From contig NZ_LMIJ01000013.1 of the NCBI RefSeq assembly GCF_001428665.1, forward strand, positions 79,064 through 143,063: a DNA stretch of 64,000 nt, written 5' to 3'. This document shows, piece after piece, positions 16,211 to 26,639 of this stretch. The notes under the pieces are model-generated. The model was given only the letters and a program-made list of their open reading frames with translations, had not been told where the DNA came from and did no database searches. Within the stretch, counting starts at the first letter, position 1; the number at the start of each line of letters is the position of its first letter. The DNA is from Acidovorax sp. Root219 (GTDB lineage: Bacteria > Pseudomonadota > Gammaproteobacteria > Burkholderiales > Burkholderiaceae_C). The translations under genes were made by a program, and so were the position numbers.

Positions 16211-18286
16211 ATGAATCCATTCACCAACGACGTGCCGCCGCACCTGCGGCACCCCCTGCACCCCACCGCGGCACTGGCCGCGGGCGGGTTGCCCACCACC
16301 GCAGCGCAGGCAGCGCCGGCCCCCGTGCATGCGCATGGGGGCCCTGCCCCTGCGGGCGCCGTGACGGCGGCCGAGCTGGCCGTGCGCCAGCAGGCGCTGG
16401 CCCAGGCGGCCGCGCAGCTCAAGGCCGAGCTCTTCGGCATCGACGACGTGATCGACCGAGTGATCGATGCCGTGCGCGCCTGGTACGTGCTGCCCCAGCT
16501 CATCAGCCGCCCGGTCATCGTCTGCCTGTGGGGCCTCACGGGCACCGGCAAGACGCAGCTCACGCGACGCCTGGCGCAGCTGCTGGGCTTTTACGACCGC
16601 TTCGTGGAAGTGCAGATGGACGGCTTCAGCCATGGCGCCAGCTACCGCAGCTCCACCATCTCGGGCATGCTGGGCGACTCGGGCATCCACGAAGGCGCAC
16701 CGGGCGTGCTGGTGCTCGACGAATTCCAGCGCTTTCGCACCATGGACCGCAAGGGCGAGGACGTGAAGGTCGAGCGCTACCAGGACGTGTGGACGCTGCT
16801 CTCCGACGGGCGCCTGCCGCCCGCGCTGAGCGCGCTGTCCAACATCGAGCGCAAGCTGGCCGACGCCCACTACGAGGCCGAGCGCGCCGAAACCGACGAT
16901 GACGCGCGCGCGGGCAAGGCCCCCTACCGCTTCCAGCTCGACGCATGGGATGGGCAGGAGCTCAAGCGCATGCTCAAGCTGCAGGAGCCGCTGGCCGAGA
17001 TCATGCAGTGGCCGCCCGCCAAGGTGCAGGCGCTGTTCACGCGCTTTCAGCAGTCGCACCACGCATGGGAGACCGACTACAGCAAGCTGCTGGTCTTCGT
17101 CTGCGGCAACCTCGACGAGATGTACCACGAGACCGCCCAGCGCGTGGAGGACTGCGATACCGACGCCGACATCTTCCACCGCCTCACGCGCAAGCTGTCG
17201 CTGATCGACGTGAAGAAGGCGCTGGGCGAACGCTTCAAGCCCGAGCAGATCGCGCGCCTGGGCAACGAGCATGTGATCTACCCCTCGTTCAGCAAGGCGA
17301 CCTACGAGCAGCTCATCCGCAACCTGTGCACGCGCTATGTGGACGACATCGCTGCGCAGTGCGGCGTGCGCTTTGCCATCGGGCAGGACGTGCTCGATGA
17401 GCTGTATGCCAATGCCGTCTTTCCAGCGCAGGGCACGCGGCCGCTGTTCTCGTCGGTGCACGCCATCCTGAGCGCCAACCTGGTCAACGCAGCGCTGTGG
17501 GTCATGCAGGAGCAATTGCCGCTGGCGCAGGAGTTCCCCATCAGCCTCGCGCCTGGCAAGCGCCAGCTGCTGGTGCAGGGCCAGGGTCCGCAAGGGCCGG
17601 CAGAAACCACCTTCCCGGTGGTGCTGGAATTGAACCGCCTCAAGCAGCGCGCCAACGCCGACTTTCGCGCTTTGCTGGCGGTGCATGAGGCCGGCCACGG
17701 CCTGGCCTACTGCGTGCTGTTCGGCCATGCCCCGCAGGAGGTGAAGATCAACATCGCGTCGTTCGAGGGCGGGTACAACAGCTTCTCCAGCCTGAAAGCC
17801 ACCACCCGGCAGAACGCGCTGGACATGATGTGCGTGGGCCTGGCCGGCCGCGTGGCCGAGGAGCTGGTGTTCGGCGAAATGGCCTGCACCACCGGCGCCG
17901 AGCAGGACTACAAGCAGGTGACGGCCGAGGCGGCACGCTACATCCGCCACCACGGCTTCGGCGCGCGCCTGGCGCGCACCGACGTGACGGTGGAGATGGA
18001 CAACCACGTCAACACCGACGTGGCCCCAAGCAACGAGGCCATCGAGGCGCTGATGCAGCAGCAGTACCGGCGCGCCCAGGAACTGCTGCAGACCCACCGC
18101 GAGGCCCTGGGCCGCACGGTGGACGCGCTGCTGCACCAGGGCACCATCGCCCCGGTGGAGATGGTCGCTTTGCTCAAGGACTGCGGCATTGCGCTGGCAG
18201 CCCCGGTGCAGGGCGGCCTGCCGGACGAAGGGCTGGTGCTGGAGCCGTTTGCGGCCAAACTGGGCGCGTTCCGCCAGGCTGTGTGA
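16211..18286 (+). CDS. Soluble AAA+ ATPase fused to an FtsH-type M41 metallopeptidase
   Basis: A 691-residue protein joining two domains. Residues about 60-420 are a Clp-type AAA+ module: Walker A GLTGTGKT at 108-115, Walker B VLVLDE at 166-171, and DVWTLLSDGRLP resembling ClpA/ClpB second-domain ATPases. Residues about 480-640 form a zinc peptidase of family M41: HEAGH at 492-496, a third ligand Asp566 in GAEQDYKQV, and the FtsH-like LAGRVAEELVFGE. Unlike FtsH it has no transmembrane helix and the ATPase is not of the FtsH GPPGTGKT type. The first 55 residues are Ala/Pro-rich and probably disordered. A TTG four codons upstream (16199) is an alternative start. It is likely a cytosolic ATP-dependent protease; substrates are unknown. 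Confidence 0.85.
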   Translation: MNPFTNDVPPHLRHPLHPTAALAAGGLPTTAAQAAPAPVHAHGGPAPAGAVTAAELAVRQQALAQAAAQLKAELFGIDDVIDRVIDAVRAWYVLPQLISRPVIVCLWGLTGTGKTQLTRRLAQLLGFYDRFVEVQMDGFSHGASYRSSTISGMLGDSGIHEGAPGVLVLDEFQRFRTMDRKGEDVKVERYQDVWTLLSDGRLPPALSALSNIERKLADAHYEAERAETDDDARAGKAPYRFQLDAWDGQELKRMLKLQEPLAEIMQWPPAKVQALFTRFQQSHHAWETDYSKLLVFVCGNLDEMYHETAQRVEDCDTDADIFHRLTRKLSLIDVKKALGERFKPEQIARLGNEHVIYPSFSKATYEQLIRNLCTRYVDDIAAQCGVRFAIGQDVLDELYANAVFPAQGTRPLFSSVHAILSANLVNAALWVMQEQLPLAQEFPISLAPGKRQLLVQGQGPQGPAETTFPVVLELNRLKQRANADFRALLAVHEAGHGLAYCVLFGHAPQEVKINIASFEGGYNSFSSLKATTRQNALDMMCVGLAGRVAEELVFGEMACTTGAEQDYKQVTAEAARYIRHHGFGARLARTDVTVEMDNHVNTDVAPSNEAIEALMQQQYRRAQELLQTHREALGRTVDALLHQGTIAPVEMVALLKDCGIALAAPVQGGLPDEGLVLEPFAAKLGAFRQAV

Positions 18287-18376
18287 ACCGGCCCGCAGCG
18301 CGGGGCGGGGTACGCCCTTATGATGCCGGCCTGCCAACGCATTCTTATTGTTCGGTCGCCCCACCCCTCGCTGCCC

Positions 18377-19722
<1,346 letters not shown>

Positions 19723-19723
<1 letters not shown>

Positions 19724-19823
19724 CGAATTTGCCTTCAACCGGCTAACGTCGTTGGGGAGCCTTGCCGTGCTACAGCACTGTCTGCGGCTCCCCGCCTAGT
19801 TATCCGATTGAATGCAAATTCGT
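19723..19823. repeat. 101-bp imperfect palindrome after argA
   Basis: Two 25-bp arms, 19723-19747 and 19799-19823, are inverted copies with 22 of 25 positions matching; the outermost bases read ACGAATTTGC. Inside is a perfect 8-bp stem, GGGGAGCC (19754-19761) with GGCTCCCC (19786-19793). The left arm begins within the argA stop codon. It could act as a terminator or mRNA stabiliser. Its size and symmetry also fit a non-autonomous mobile palindrome of the REP/MITE type. Confidence 0.7.
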
Positions 19824-19890
19824 ATGAGCACCAATATATGACCCGGTCCGGCGTCCTGTTTGTTTTCCAACCAACCCTGGTGATCCCCCG

Positions 19891-20823
19891 ATGAACAGCT
19901 TTGATGCCGACACCCTGCTGACCCGTTGCCGCACGCTGGCGCCGGCGCGCACTGCCATCGTCCACGCGGTCAGCGCCAATGTGCTGCAGGCAGCGCGCGA
20001 GGCCCACGAGGCCGGGCTGATCACCCCCGTGCTGGTGGGGCCCGCCGCGCGCACCCGCGAGGCGGCCAAAGCGGCGGGCGTGGACATCTCTGCCTGGCAG
20101 GTGATCGATGCCGAGCACAGCCACGATGCGGCCGCCAAAGCGGTGGCACTGGCCGCCGCCCGCGAGGTCGATGCGCTGATGAAAGGCTCGCTGCACTCCG
20201 ACGAACTGATGGGCGCGGTGGTGAAGAGCGACGCCGGCCTGCGCACCGAGCGGCGCATCTCGCACGCCTTCCTGATCGACCAGGAGAGCTATTCCAAGGC
20301 ATTCATCATCACCGACGCGGCGGTGAACATTGCGCCCGACCTGGCCACCAAGGTCGACATCGTGCAGAACGCCGTCGATCTCTGGCATGCGCTGTTCGGC
20401 GCCGACATCCTGCCCAAGGTGGCGGTGCTGGCGGCAGTGGAGACCGTCAACCCGAAGATGATCGCCACGCTCGATGCCGCCGCCCTGTGCAAGATGGCCG
20501 ACCGGGGCCAGATCACGGGCTGCCTGATCGACGGGCCGCTGGCCTTCGACAATGCGATCAGCGTGGAGGCGGCCCGCACCAAGGGCATCGTCTCGGAGGT
20601 CGCGGGCAACGCCGACATCCTGCTGGTGCCCAACATCGAGGCGGGCAACATGCTGGCCAAGCAGCTCATCTTTCTGAGTGGTGCCGAGGCCGCCGGCATC
20701 GTGCTGGGCGCGCGCGTGCCTATCATCCTGACCAGCCGGGCCGACAGCCAGCGGGCACGCCTGCTGTCGTGCGCCGTGGCGCTGCTGCTGGCCCATGCCC
20801 GCAGCAAGGGGCTGATCAAATGA
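19891..20823 (+). CDS. pta: Phosphate acetyltransferase (PTA/PTB family)
   Basis: A 310-residue member of the phosphate acetyl/butyryl transferase family, which interconverts an acyl-CoA plus phosphate with an acyl phosphate plus CoA. Typical features are DALMKGSLHSDELM, the segment RRISHAFLID and the C-terminal DILLVPNIEAGNMLAKQL. Only the catalytic domain is present, without the P-loop regulatory half of long Pta enzymes. Its stop overlaps the ackA start as ATGA, so the two are translated together and form the acetyl-phosphate/acetate node. Activity on other short acyl-CoAs, such as butyryl-CoA, cannot be excluded. Confidence 0.92.
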   Translation: MNSFDADTLLTRCRTLAPARTAIVHAVSANVLQAAREAHEAGLITPVLVGPAARTREAAKAAGVDISAWQVIDAEHSHDAAAKAVALAAAREVDALMKGSLHSDELMGAVVKSDAGLRTERRISHAFLIDQESYSKAFIITDAAVNIAPDLATKVDIVQNAVDLWHALFGADILPKVAVLAAVETVNPKMIATLDAAALCKMADRGQITGCLIDGPLAFDNAISVEAARTKGIVSEVAGNADILLVPNIEAGNMLAKQLIFLSGAEAAGIVLGARVPIILTSRADSQRARLLSCAVALLLAHARSKGLIK

Positions 20824-21935
20824 AGAAGGCCACCCCGGTGCTGCTGGTGCTGAACGTCGGCTCGTCCAGCATCAAGTTCCAGGTGTTCGAGCGCGAGTCG
20901 CTCGCCGTGCTGATGGCGGGCAAGGTGACCGGCATCGGCACCAGCGCGCAGTTGTCTGCAAAACTGGCCGGGGCCGAGGCCCCGCTGCGCACGCCCCTGC
21001 CTGCGGCCGACCACGACACTGCCATGGCGGCCGTGATCGCGCTGATCGACCAGCACGACGACGGCTGGCACCTGGCAGCCGTGGTGCACCGGGTAGTGCA
21101 TGGCGGTGCGGACTTTCGCGCGCCGGTGGCCGTCACGCCCGACATCGTGGCCCGTCTCCAGGCCCTGGCCCCGCTGGCGCCCCTGCACCAGCCGCACAAC
21201 CTGGCCGGCATTGCCGCATCAGAGCGCCTTGCCAGCCATGCGCTGGACATCGCCTGCTTCGACACCGCCTTCCATGCGCGCATGGACCCGCTGTTCCAGA
21301 CCTTTGCGCTGCCCGAGAGCGTGCGCGCCCAGGGCGTGCGCCGATACGGCTTCCATGGCCTGTCGTACGAATGGCTGGCGCACGAGATCGCCCGCACGCG
21401 CCCCGACCTGCGGCAGGCCCGAGTGGTGGCCGCGCACCTGGGCAACGGCGCCAGCCTGTGCGCCATGCAGGCGGGCCGCAGCGTGGACACCACCATGGGC
21501 ATGACCGCCCTGGACGGCCTGCCGATGGGCACGCGCAGCGGCGCCATCGATGCGGGCGCCGTGATCTACCTGCAGCGCGAACTGGGCATGGATGCCGCGC
21601 AGGTCGAGCAGCTGCTGTACCAGGAGTCGGGCCTCAAGGGCCTGTCCGGTGTCAGCAGCGATATGCAGACCCTGCTGGCCAGCGCCGACCCGCAGGCGGC
21701 CTTTGCGGTCGACTACTTCGCGCTGAAGGTGGCGCAGTACACGGCGATGCTGGCCGTGTCCATGGGCGGGCTCGATGTCCTGGTGTTCACCGGTGGCATC
21801 GGCGAGAACGCCGAGCCGGTGCGCGCCGCGGTGCTGGCGCGCCTGCCGATGCTGGGCGGTTTCGAGACCCTGGTCATCGAGGCCAACGAGGAAAAGATGA
21901 TGGCCCTGCACGCAAAACATTTGCTGCCCCCCTGA
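20820..21935 (+). CDS. ackA: Acetate kinase
   Basis: A 371-residue acetate kinase of the ASKHA fold, which converts acetyl phosphate and ADP to acetate and ATP, or the reverse. Characteristic segments are VLNVGSSSIKFQVF at the N-terminus, RRYGFHGLSYEWLA, HLGNGASLCAMQAG with the catalytic region, TTMGMTALDGLPMGTRSG and VFTGGIGENAEPVR. It is slightly shorter than the usual 395-400 residues. Its start codon overlaps the pta stop. The region after it, up to the convergent beta-lactamase gene, holds a C/G-rich repeat-like sequence. Confidence 0.96.
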   Translation: MKKATPVLLVLNVGSSSIKFQVFERESLAVLMAGKVTGIGTSAQLSAKLAGAEAPLRTPLPAADHDTAMAAVIALIDQHDDGWHLAAVVHRVVHGGADFRAPVAVTPDIVARLQALAPLAPLHQPHNLAGIAASERLASHALDIACFDTAFHARMDPLFQTFALPESVRAQGVRRYGFHGLSYEWLAHEIARTRPDLRQARVVAAHLGNGASLCAMQAGRSVDTTMGMTALDGLPMGTRSGAIDAGAVIYLQRELGMDAAQVEQLLYQESGLKGLSGVSSDMQTLLASADPQAAFAVDYFALKVAQYTAMLAVSMGGLDVLVFTGGIGENAEPVRAAVLARLPMLGGFETLVIEANEEKMMALHAKHLLPP

Positions 21936-22004
21936 GGCGCTGCGCGCCATCCCCCCAGGGGGACGCCCCCAGCGCGGCGGGGCGGCCCTTGCACGGGGGC
22001 ACTG
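21936..22004. repeat. GC-rich intergenic sequence of repeat type
   Basis: This stretch between the convergent ackA and beta-lactamase genes contains CCCCCCAGGGGG and several short C/G runs that can fold on themselves. It resembles a short repeat commonly seen after genes in Comamonadaceae genomes; that recognition is from general familiarity and only one copy is visible here. It may serve as a terminator region for both genes. Confidence 0.35.
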
Positions 22005-22066
22005 GCATTGGGCGTGCCAGTTTCAAAGCGCCGCGAAGTGCAGCCAGAGGTAGCGGATAGGCACAC

Positions 22067-22963
22067 TTACGCAGCCAGGGCCCACTGCGCCACCAGCGCG
22101 CCAATCTCGGCCATGGCGGCATCGCGCTGCTCGGGCGGCGCCTCGCCGCCGGTCAGGTAGCAGCTCACCACGATGGGCTTGCGCGCTGGCGGCCAGAACA
22201 CGCCGGCATCGTTGCTGGTGCTGCGCGATGCCGTGCCGGTCTTCTCCCCGGCCTTCCAGCCCTCGGGCAGGCGGGCGCGCAGGCGCTTGTCACCCGTTTT
22301 GTTGGCCAGCAGCCAACCCTGCAGCTTCTCGCGCGAGGCCGGTGACAGGGCCTGGCCCAAGGCCAGCGCCTGGATGCAATGCACCATGGCCACGGGCGTG
22401 GTGGTGTCGCGCGGGTCGCCGGGCTTGGCCTCGTTGAGTTCGGGTTCGATGCGGTCCAGTCGGGTGATGCTGTCGCCCAGCGAGCGCACATAGGCCGTGA
22501 GCGCGGGTGGGCCGCCGTTGCTGGCCAACAGCAGGTTGGCGGCGGTGTTGTCGCTCAGGGTCATGGTGCCGGCGCACAGCTCTTCCACGGTTAGGCCGGC
22601 ACCATCGGCGTGCGGCTCGGTCACGGGCGAGTAGGTCACCAGGTCTTTTTTGGCGTAGGTCACGCGGCGGTCCAGCTTGTCGTGGCCCTGGTCCACGCGG
22701 CGCAGGGTCTGCGCGGCCAGCAGCAGCTTGAAGGTGCTGGCCATGGGAAAGCGCTCTCCCCCCCGGTGCGCGATCTGCCGGCCGGTGTGGGTATCGAGCG
22801 CGGCCACGCCCACGCGGCCGCCCACGCTGGCCTCGATGCGTTTCAGGTCTGCCAGCCAGGCAGCGTCGGCCGCAGCCCCACTGTTTTTCTGCGGGATGGA
22901 CTGGGCCAAGGTGGCCAGGGGGATCAAGCCGAAAGCGGCTACGAAATCTCGTCGAATCATCAT
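22067..22963 (-). CDS. Class A beta-lactamase
   Basis: A 298-residue serine beta-lactamase of Ambler class A. It carries all catalytic motifs: STFK at residues 76-79, SDN at 137-139, the omega-loop ExxLN at 173-177 with the general base Glu, and KTG at 241-243. The N-terminus MMIRRDFVAAFGLIPLATLA is a signal peptide with an RRDF pair, so Tat export is possible; the enzyme works in the periplasm. It hydrolyses beta-lactam antibiotics, but the spectrum cannot be read from the sequence. It lies divergent from a LysR gene of the AmpR type (94-bp gap), implying inducible expression. Confidence 0.94.
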   Translation of the reverse strand: MMIRRDFVAAFGLIPLATLAQSIPQKNSGAAADAAWLADLKRIEASVGGRVGVAALDTHTGRQIAHRGGERFPMASTFKLLLAAQTLRRVDQGHDKLDRRVTYAKKDLVTYSPVTEPHADGAGLTVEELCAGTMTLSDNTAANLLLASNGGPPALTAYVRSLGDSITRLDRIEPELNEAKPGDPRDTTTPVAMVHCIQALALGQALSPASREKLQGWLLANKTGDKRLRARLPEGWKAGEKTGTASRSTSNDAGVFWPPARKPIVVSCYLTGGEAPPEQRDAAMAEIGALVAQWALAA

Positions 22964-23057
22964 TTACCTCTGTTGTTGAACGGAATAGCCGCAACGATAC
23001 CGATTCGACGCACAGCGCACCATCGACAATAATCGACCCGAGACCCAAGAAAAACTT

Positions 23058-23918
23058 ATGCACCTGCCGCTCAACGCCCTGCGCGCCTTCGAGGTGTCCG
23101 CACGCCACCTGAACCTGACCCGCGCCGCCGACGAGCTCAATGTGAGCCAGACGGCCGTGAGCCAGCACATCCGCAACCTGGAGGACCGGCTGGGCAAGCC
23201 GCTGTTTCGCCGCCTGCCCCGGGGCCTGGCGCTCACGGACGAGGGGCAGGCGCTGCTGCCGGTGCTCAGCGACGCCTTCGAGCGCATTGCGGCCGCGCTG
23301 GAGCACATGAGCGATGCCCGCCCGCGCGAGGTGCTTACCGTGGGCGTGGTCGGCACCTTTGCCGTGGGCTGGCTGCTGCCTCGGCTGCGCGACTTTCAGC
23401 AGGCCTGCCCCTTTGTGGACCTGCGCCTGCTCACACACAACAACCGGGTGGACATGGCCGGCGAGGGCCTGGACTACGCGATCCGCTTCGGCGACGGAGC
23501 CTGGCACGGCACCGAGGCGCAGTGCATATTGCACGCCCCCATGACGGCCATGTGCGCCCCGGCCCTCGCCCACCACCTGCGCCACCCGGCGGATTTGGCG
23601 CGCCAGCCGCTGCTGCGCACCTACCGCGTAGACGAATGGGTGGCCTGGTTCGAGGCGGCCGGTGCCCCCTGCCCCGTGGTGCGCGGCGCCGTGTTCGACT
23701 CGTCCCTGACCCTGGCCGAGGCCGCCGTGCAGGGCGCGGGCGTGGCCCTGCTGCCGGTGAGCATGTTCACGCGCGAGCTGCAGCAGGGCCGGCTGGTGCG
23801 CCCGTTTGCGCTGGAGCTGCAGCGCGGCGCCTACTGGCTCACGCGCCTGAAATCACGTGTGCCGAGCCCGGCGATGGAGGCCTTCCACCACTGGCTGATG
23901 GCGCAAGTGGCCTCTTAG
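23058..23918 (+). CDS. LysR family regulator, AmpR-like, divergent from the beta-lactamase
   Basis: A 286-residue LysR-type regulator. The N-terminal winged helix-turn-helix is LNLTRAADELNVSQTAVSQHIRNLEDRLG at about residues 18-46, followed by a substrate-binding domain with the GcvA/AmpR-like pattern TVGVVGTFAVGWLLPRL and YAIRFGDGAWHGTEAQ. It is transcribed divergently from the class A beta-lactamase, the classical position of AmpR/PenR, so it probably activates that gene in response to cell-wall fragments. The operator should lie in 22964-23057. Its 3' end overlaps the convergent HD-GYP gene by 4 bp. Confidence 0.92.
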   Translation: MHLPLNALRAFEVSARHLNLTRAADELNVSQTAVSQHIRNLEDRLGKPLFRRLPRGLALTDEGQALLPVLSDAFERIAAALEHMSDARPREVLTVGVVGTFAVGWLLPRLRDFQQACPFVDLRLLTHNNRVDMAGEGLDYAIRFGDGAWHGTEAQCILHAPMTAMCAPALAHHLRHPADLARQPLLRTYRVDEWVAWFEAAGAPCPVVRGAVFDSSLTLAEAAVQGAGVALLPVSMFTRELQQGRLVRPFALELQRGAYWLTRLKSRVPSPAMEAFHHWLMAQVAS

Positions 23919-25555
23919 CTGACCAGCGCCCTGGCGATCACCTCAGGGGGGATCTCGTCCACCTGTGCAGGCTCCAGAAACTCCTTGCCATAGCGCGCGT
24001 AGACGCCCTCGCGCACGAACACCTGGAACAGGTCGGGGTCGATATGGCCGTTGTCGCGCATCTTGCACATGATGGCCAGCGCCTGCGACAGCGTCATGCC
24101 GCTCTTGTAGGGCCGGTCGGCGGCAGTCAGCGCCTCGAAGATGTCGGCAATACCCATCATGCGGGCCTGCACCGACATCTGGTCGCGAGTGAGGCCGCGC
24201 GGGTAGCCCTTGCCGTCCATGCGCTCATGGTGGCCGCCCGCGTACTCGGGCACGTTCTTCAAATGGCGCGGCCAGGGCAGCGTCTCCAGCATCTTGATGG
24301 TGGCAACGATGTGGTAGTTGACGGTGTCGCGTTCGGCCTGGGTGAGCGTGCCCGAGCGGATGGTCAGGTTCTCCAGCTCCTCGGCCGTGAGAAAGCTGGT
24401 CTGCACGCCCTGCGGGTTGCGCCACTGGCGCGCGGCCGAGATGTCGCGCACGCGCTGCTGGTCCTCGGCACGCATGGCCTCGGCGCCCTGGTTGCAGCGG
24501 CGCATGAACTCGCGCTCCTCTTCCAGCGCCTGGATGCCGTGCTGCAGGCCTTGCAGCTCCTGCGCCTCGGCGGCAGCGTCCACCACCGGGCGCAAGGCCA
24601 GCTGGCGGCGCAGGGCGGCCAGTTCGGCATCGCGCTTGAGCACCTCGAAGCGCGTGTCCACCAGGCCGATGCGGTCGTACAGGGTCTGCAGCTTGGTGGC
24701 CTTGTCCACCACGTGCACGGGCGTGGTGATCTTGCCGCAGTCGTGCAGCAGGCCGGCCATCTTGAGCTCGTAGCGGTCACGCTCGCTCATGGTGAAGGAT
24801 GCCAGCGGCCCCTGCTGCGTGGTGTTCACCGCCTCGGCCAGCATCATGGTCAGGGCCGGCACGCGCTGGCAGTGGCCGCCGGTGTAGGGCGATTTTTCGT
24901 CGATGGCCAGGTTGATCAGGTTCACGAACGACTCGAACAGCCGCTCCAGCTGCGTGATCAGCAGCCGGTTGGTCAGCGCAATCGCCGCCTGCGAAGCCAA
25001 CGACTCGGCCAGGCTCTGGTCGGCCGCCGAGAACTCGGTGACCTCGCCGGTCACGGGGTCGCGCGCATTGATGAGCTGCAGCACGCCGATGAGCTCGCGG
25101 TCATGGTTGCGCATGGGCACTGTGAGGAAGGACTGCGAGCGGTAGCCGGTGCGCTGGTCGAACAGCCGCGTGCCCGAAAAGTCGAAGCCCTCTTCGCTGT
25201 AGGCGTCGGCCACGTTCACCGTGCGGTCGTGGATGGCCGCATAGGCCGCCACCAGCGAATCGTTGGGCGAGCCATCGGCATTGCGCAGCGGCAACTGCGG
25301 AAAATCGATGGGCCGGCCCGTGGTGCCGCCCAGGCGGATGTCCAGCGAATCGGTGCGCACGATCTCGAAGCGCAGCGCCGTCTGGTCCTCGGTCACGCTG
25401 TAGAGCGTGCCGCCATCGGCCCCGGTGATGGCCTTGGCGGCCTCCAGAATGTTCTCCAGCAGCCGGTCGATGTCGCGCTCGCGCGAGAGCGCGGCACCGA
25501 TGCCGTTGAGCTGCTCGAGCCGGCGAAAAAGATGGACGGTGGATTCCTTGCTCAT
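23915..25555 (-). CDS. GAF domain and HD-GYP domain protein (probable c-di-GMP phosphodiesterase)
   Basis: A 546-residue cytosolic signalling protein. Residues about 15-195 form a GAF sensor domain. From about 210 there is an HD-GYP domain with YTGGHCQRV, the HD pair in GLLHDCGK (271-272), and HHERMDGKGYP carrying the GYP signature. HD-GYP proteins hydrolyse c-di-GMP with a di- or tri-metal centre. A helical insertion of about 110 residues, rich in Glu, Arg and Leu, separates the HD and GYP parts and may be a coiled coil. The start is the ATG on the complement of 25553-25555. The ligand of the GAF domain is unknown. Confidence 0.92.
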   Translation of the reverse strand: MSKESTVHLFRRLEQLNGIGAALSRERDIDRLLENILEAAKAITGADGGTLYSVTEDQTALRFEIVRTDSLDIRLGGTTGRPIDFPQLPLRNADGSPNDSLVAAYAAIHDRTVNVADAYSEEGFDFSGTRLFDQRTGYRSQSFLTVPMRNHDRELIGVLQLINARDPVTGEVTEFSAADQSLAESLASQAAIALTNRLLITQLERLFESFVNLINLAIDEKSPYTGGHCQRVPALTMMLAEAVNTTQQGPLASFTMSERDRYELKMAGLLHDCGKITTPVHVVDKATKLQTLYDRIGLVDTRFEVLKRDAELAALRRQLALRPVVDAAAEAQELQGLQHGIQALEEEREFMRRCNQGAEAMRAEDQQRVRDISAARQWRNPQGVQTSFLTAEELENLTIRSGTLTQAERDTVNYHIVATIKMLETLPWPRHLKNVPEYAGGHHERMDGKGYPRGLTRDQMSVQARMMGIADIFEALTAADRPYKSGMTLSQALAIMCKMRDNGHIDPDLFQVFVREGVYARYGKEFLEPAQVDEIPPEVIARALVS

Positions 25556-25646
25556 GGCGACCTTGGCTGCGGCGTTGGCGACCACCCATCGTAACCAAAA
25601 GTGACCGTTATCATCAGCCCTTCTGTCCTGTTTTACACCCGCCTCC

Positions 25647-26639
25647 GTGCAGTCTGTCACGCCATCCATCCTCACTGCCGCCCTGTACCAGTTCGTCGAC
25701 CTGCCCGACTTTGCGGATCTGCGCGACCCTTTGCAGGCCTTGTGCGACGCCCACAGCGTGCGCGGCATGCTGCTGCTGGCGCCCGAGGGCATCAACGGCA
25801 CCATAGCCGGCCCGCCCGAAGGCGTGCACACGGTGCTGGCCTGGCTGCGCAGCGATGCCCGCTTTGCCGCCCTGCAGCACAAGGAGGCCCCGGGCGAGCG
25901 CCAGCCCTTCTACCGCATGCGCGTGCGCTTGAAGCGCGAGATCGTGACCCTGGGCGTGCCCGGCCTGAACCCGGCGCGCAACGCGGGCACCTACGTCAAG
26001 CCCGAGGACTGGAACGCCCTGATCGCCGACCCGGCCGTGGTGGTGGTGGATACGCGCAACGACTACGAGGTGGGCATCGGCAGCTTTGCGCGCGCGATCA
26101 ACCCGCACACCAAGAGCTTTGCGGAGTTTCCGGCCTGGGTGGCCGAGCAGTCCGCCCCCGGCGGCGTGCTCGAAGGCAAGCCGCGCGTGGCCATGTTCTG
26201 CACCGGCGGCATTCGCTGCGAAAAGTCGACCGCGCTGCTCAAATCCCAAGGCTTCGGCGAGGTGTACCACCTCGAAGGCGGCATCCTCAAGTACCTGGAG
26301 ACGGTGCCCGAGGAAGACAGCCTGTGGCATGGCGACTGCTTTGTCTTCGACGAGCGCGTCTCGGTGGGCCATGGCCTCGCGCCCGGCCACCACCAGCTGT
26401 GTCGATCGTGCCGCATGCCCCTGGGCGAGGCGGAACTGGCCTCGCCCCACTACGTGGCAGGTGTGAGCTGCCCCTACTGCCACGGCACGCGCACGCCCGA
26501 GCAGGAGCAGGCCCTGGCCGAACGCGAGCGCCAGATGCAGCTGGCCAAGGCGCGGGGCGAGGAGCACATCGGCGCCCGCCAGCCGGGCACGCCGCCCCGC
26601 AGCGGGAGTGTGGACGGGGAAGAAGGCGGGCCCGCATGA
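25647..26639 (+). CDS. trhO: tRNA uridine 5-oxyacetic acid pathway hydroxylase TrhO (YceA, rhodanese-type)
   Basis: A 330-residue protein of the TrhO/YceA family, which hydroxylates U34 of certain tRNAs using oxygen. The N-terminal ferredoxin-like domain contains [17 protein letters not shown]. The central rhodanese domain contains [15 protein letters not shown] and the active-site loop [11 protein letters not shown] with its cysteine, and a C-terminal cysteine-rich tail follows ([18 protein letters not shown]). Translation probably starts at GTG 25647, since no in-frame ATG fits the family N-terminus. Its TGA overlaps the ATG of the GST gene as ATGA, indicating coupling. Confidence 0.92.
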   Translation: MQSVTPSILTAALYQFVDLPDFADLRDPLQALCDAHSVRGMLLLAPEGINGTIAGPPEGVHTVLAWLRSDARFAALQHKEAPGERQPFYRMRVRLKREIVTLGVPGLNPARNAGTYVKPEDWNALIADPAVVVVDTRNDYEVGIGSFARAINPHTKSFAEFPAWVAEQSAPGGVLEGKPRVAMFCTGGIRCEKSTALLKSQGFGEVYHLEGGILKYLETVPEEDSLWHGDCFVFDERVSVGHGLAPGHHQLCRSCRMPLGEAELASPHYVAGVSCPYCHGTRTPEQEQALAERERQMQLAKARGEEHIGARQPGTPPRSGSVDGEEGGPA

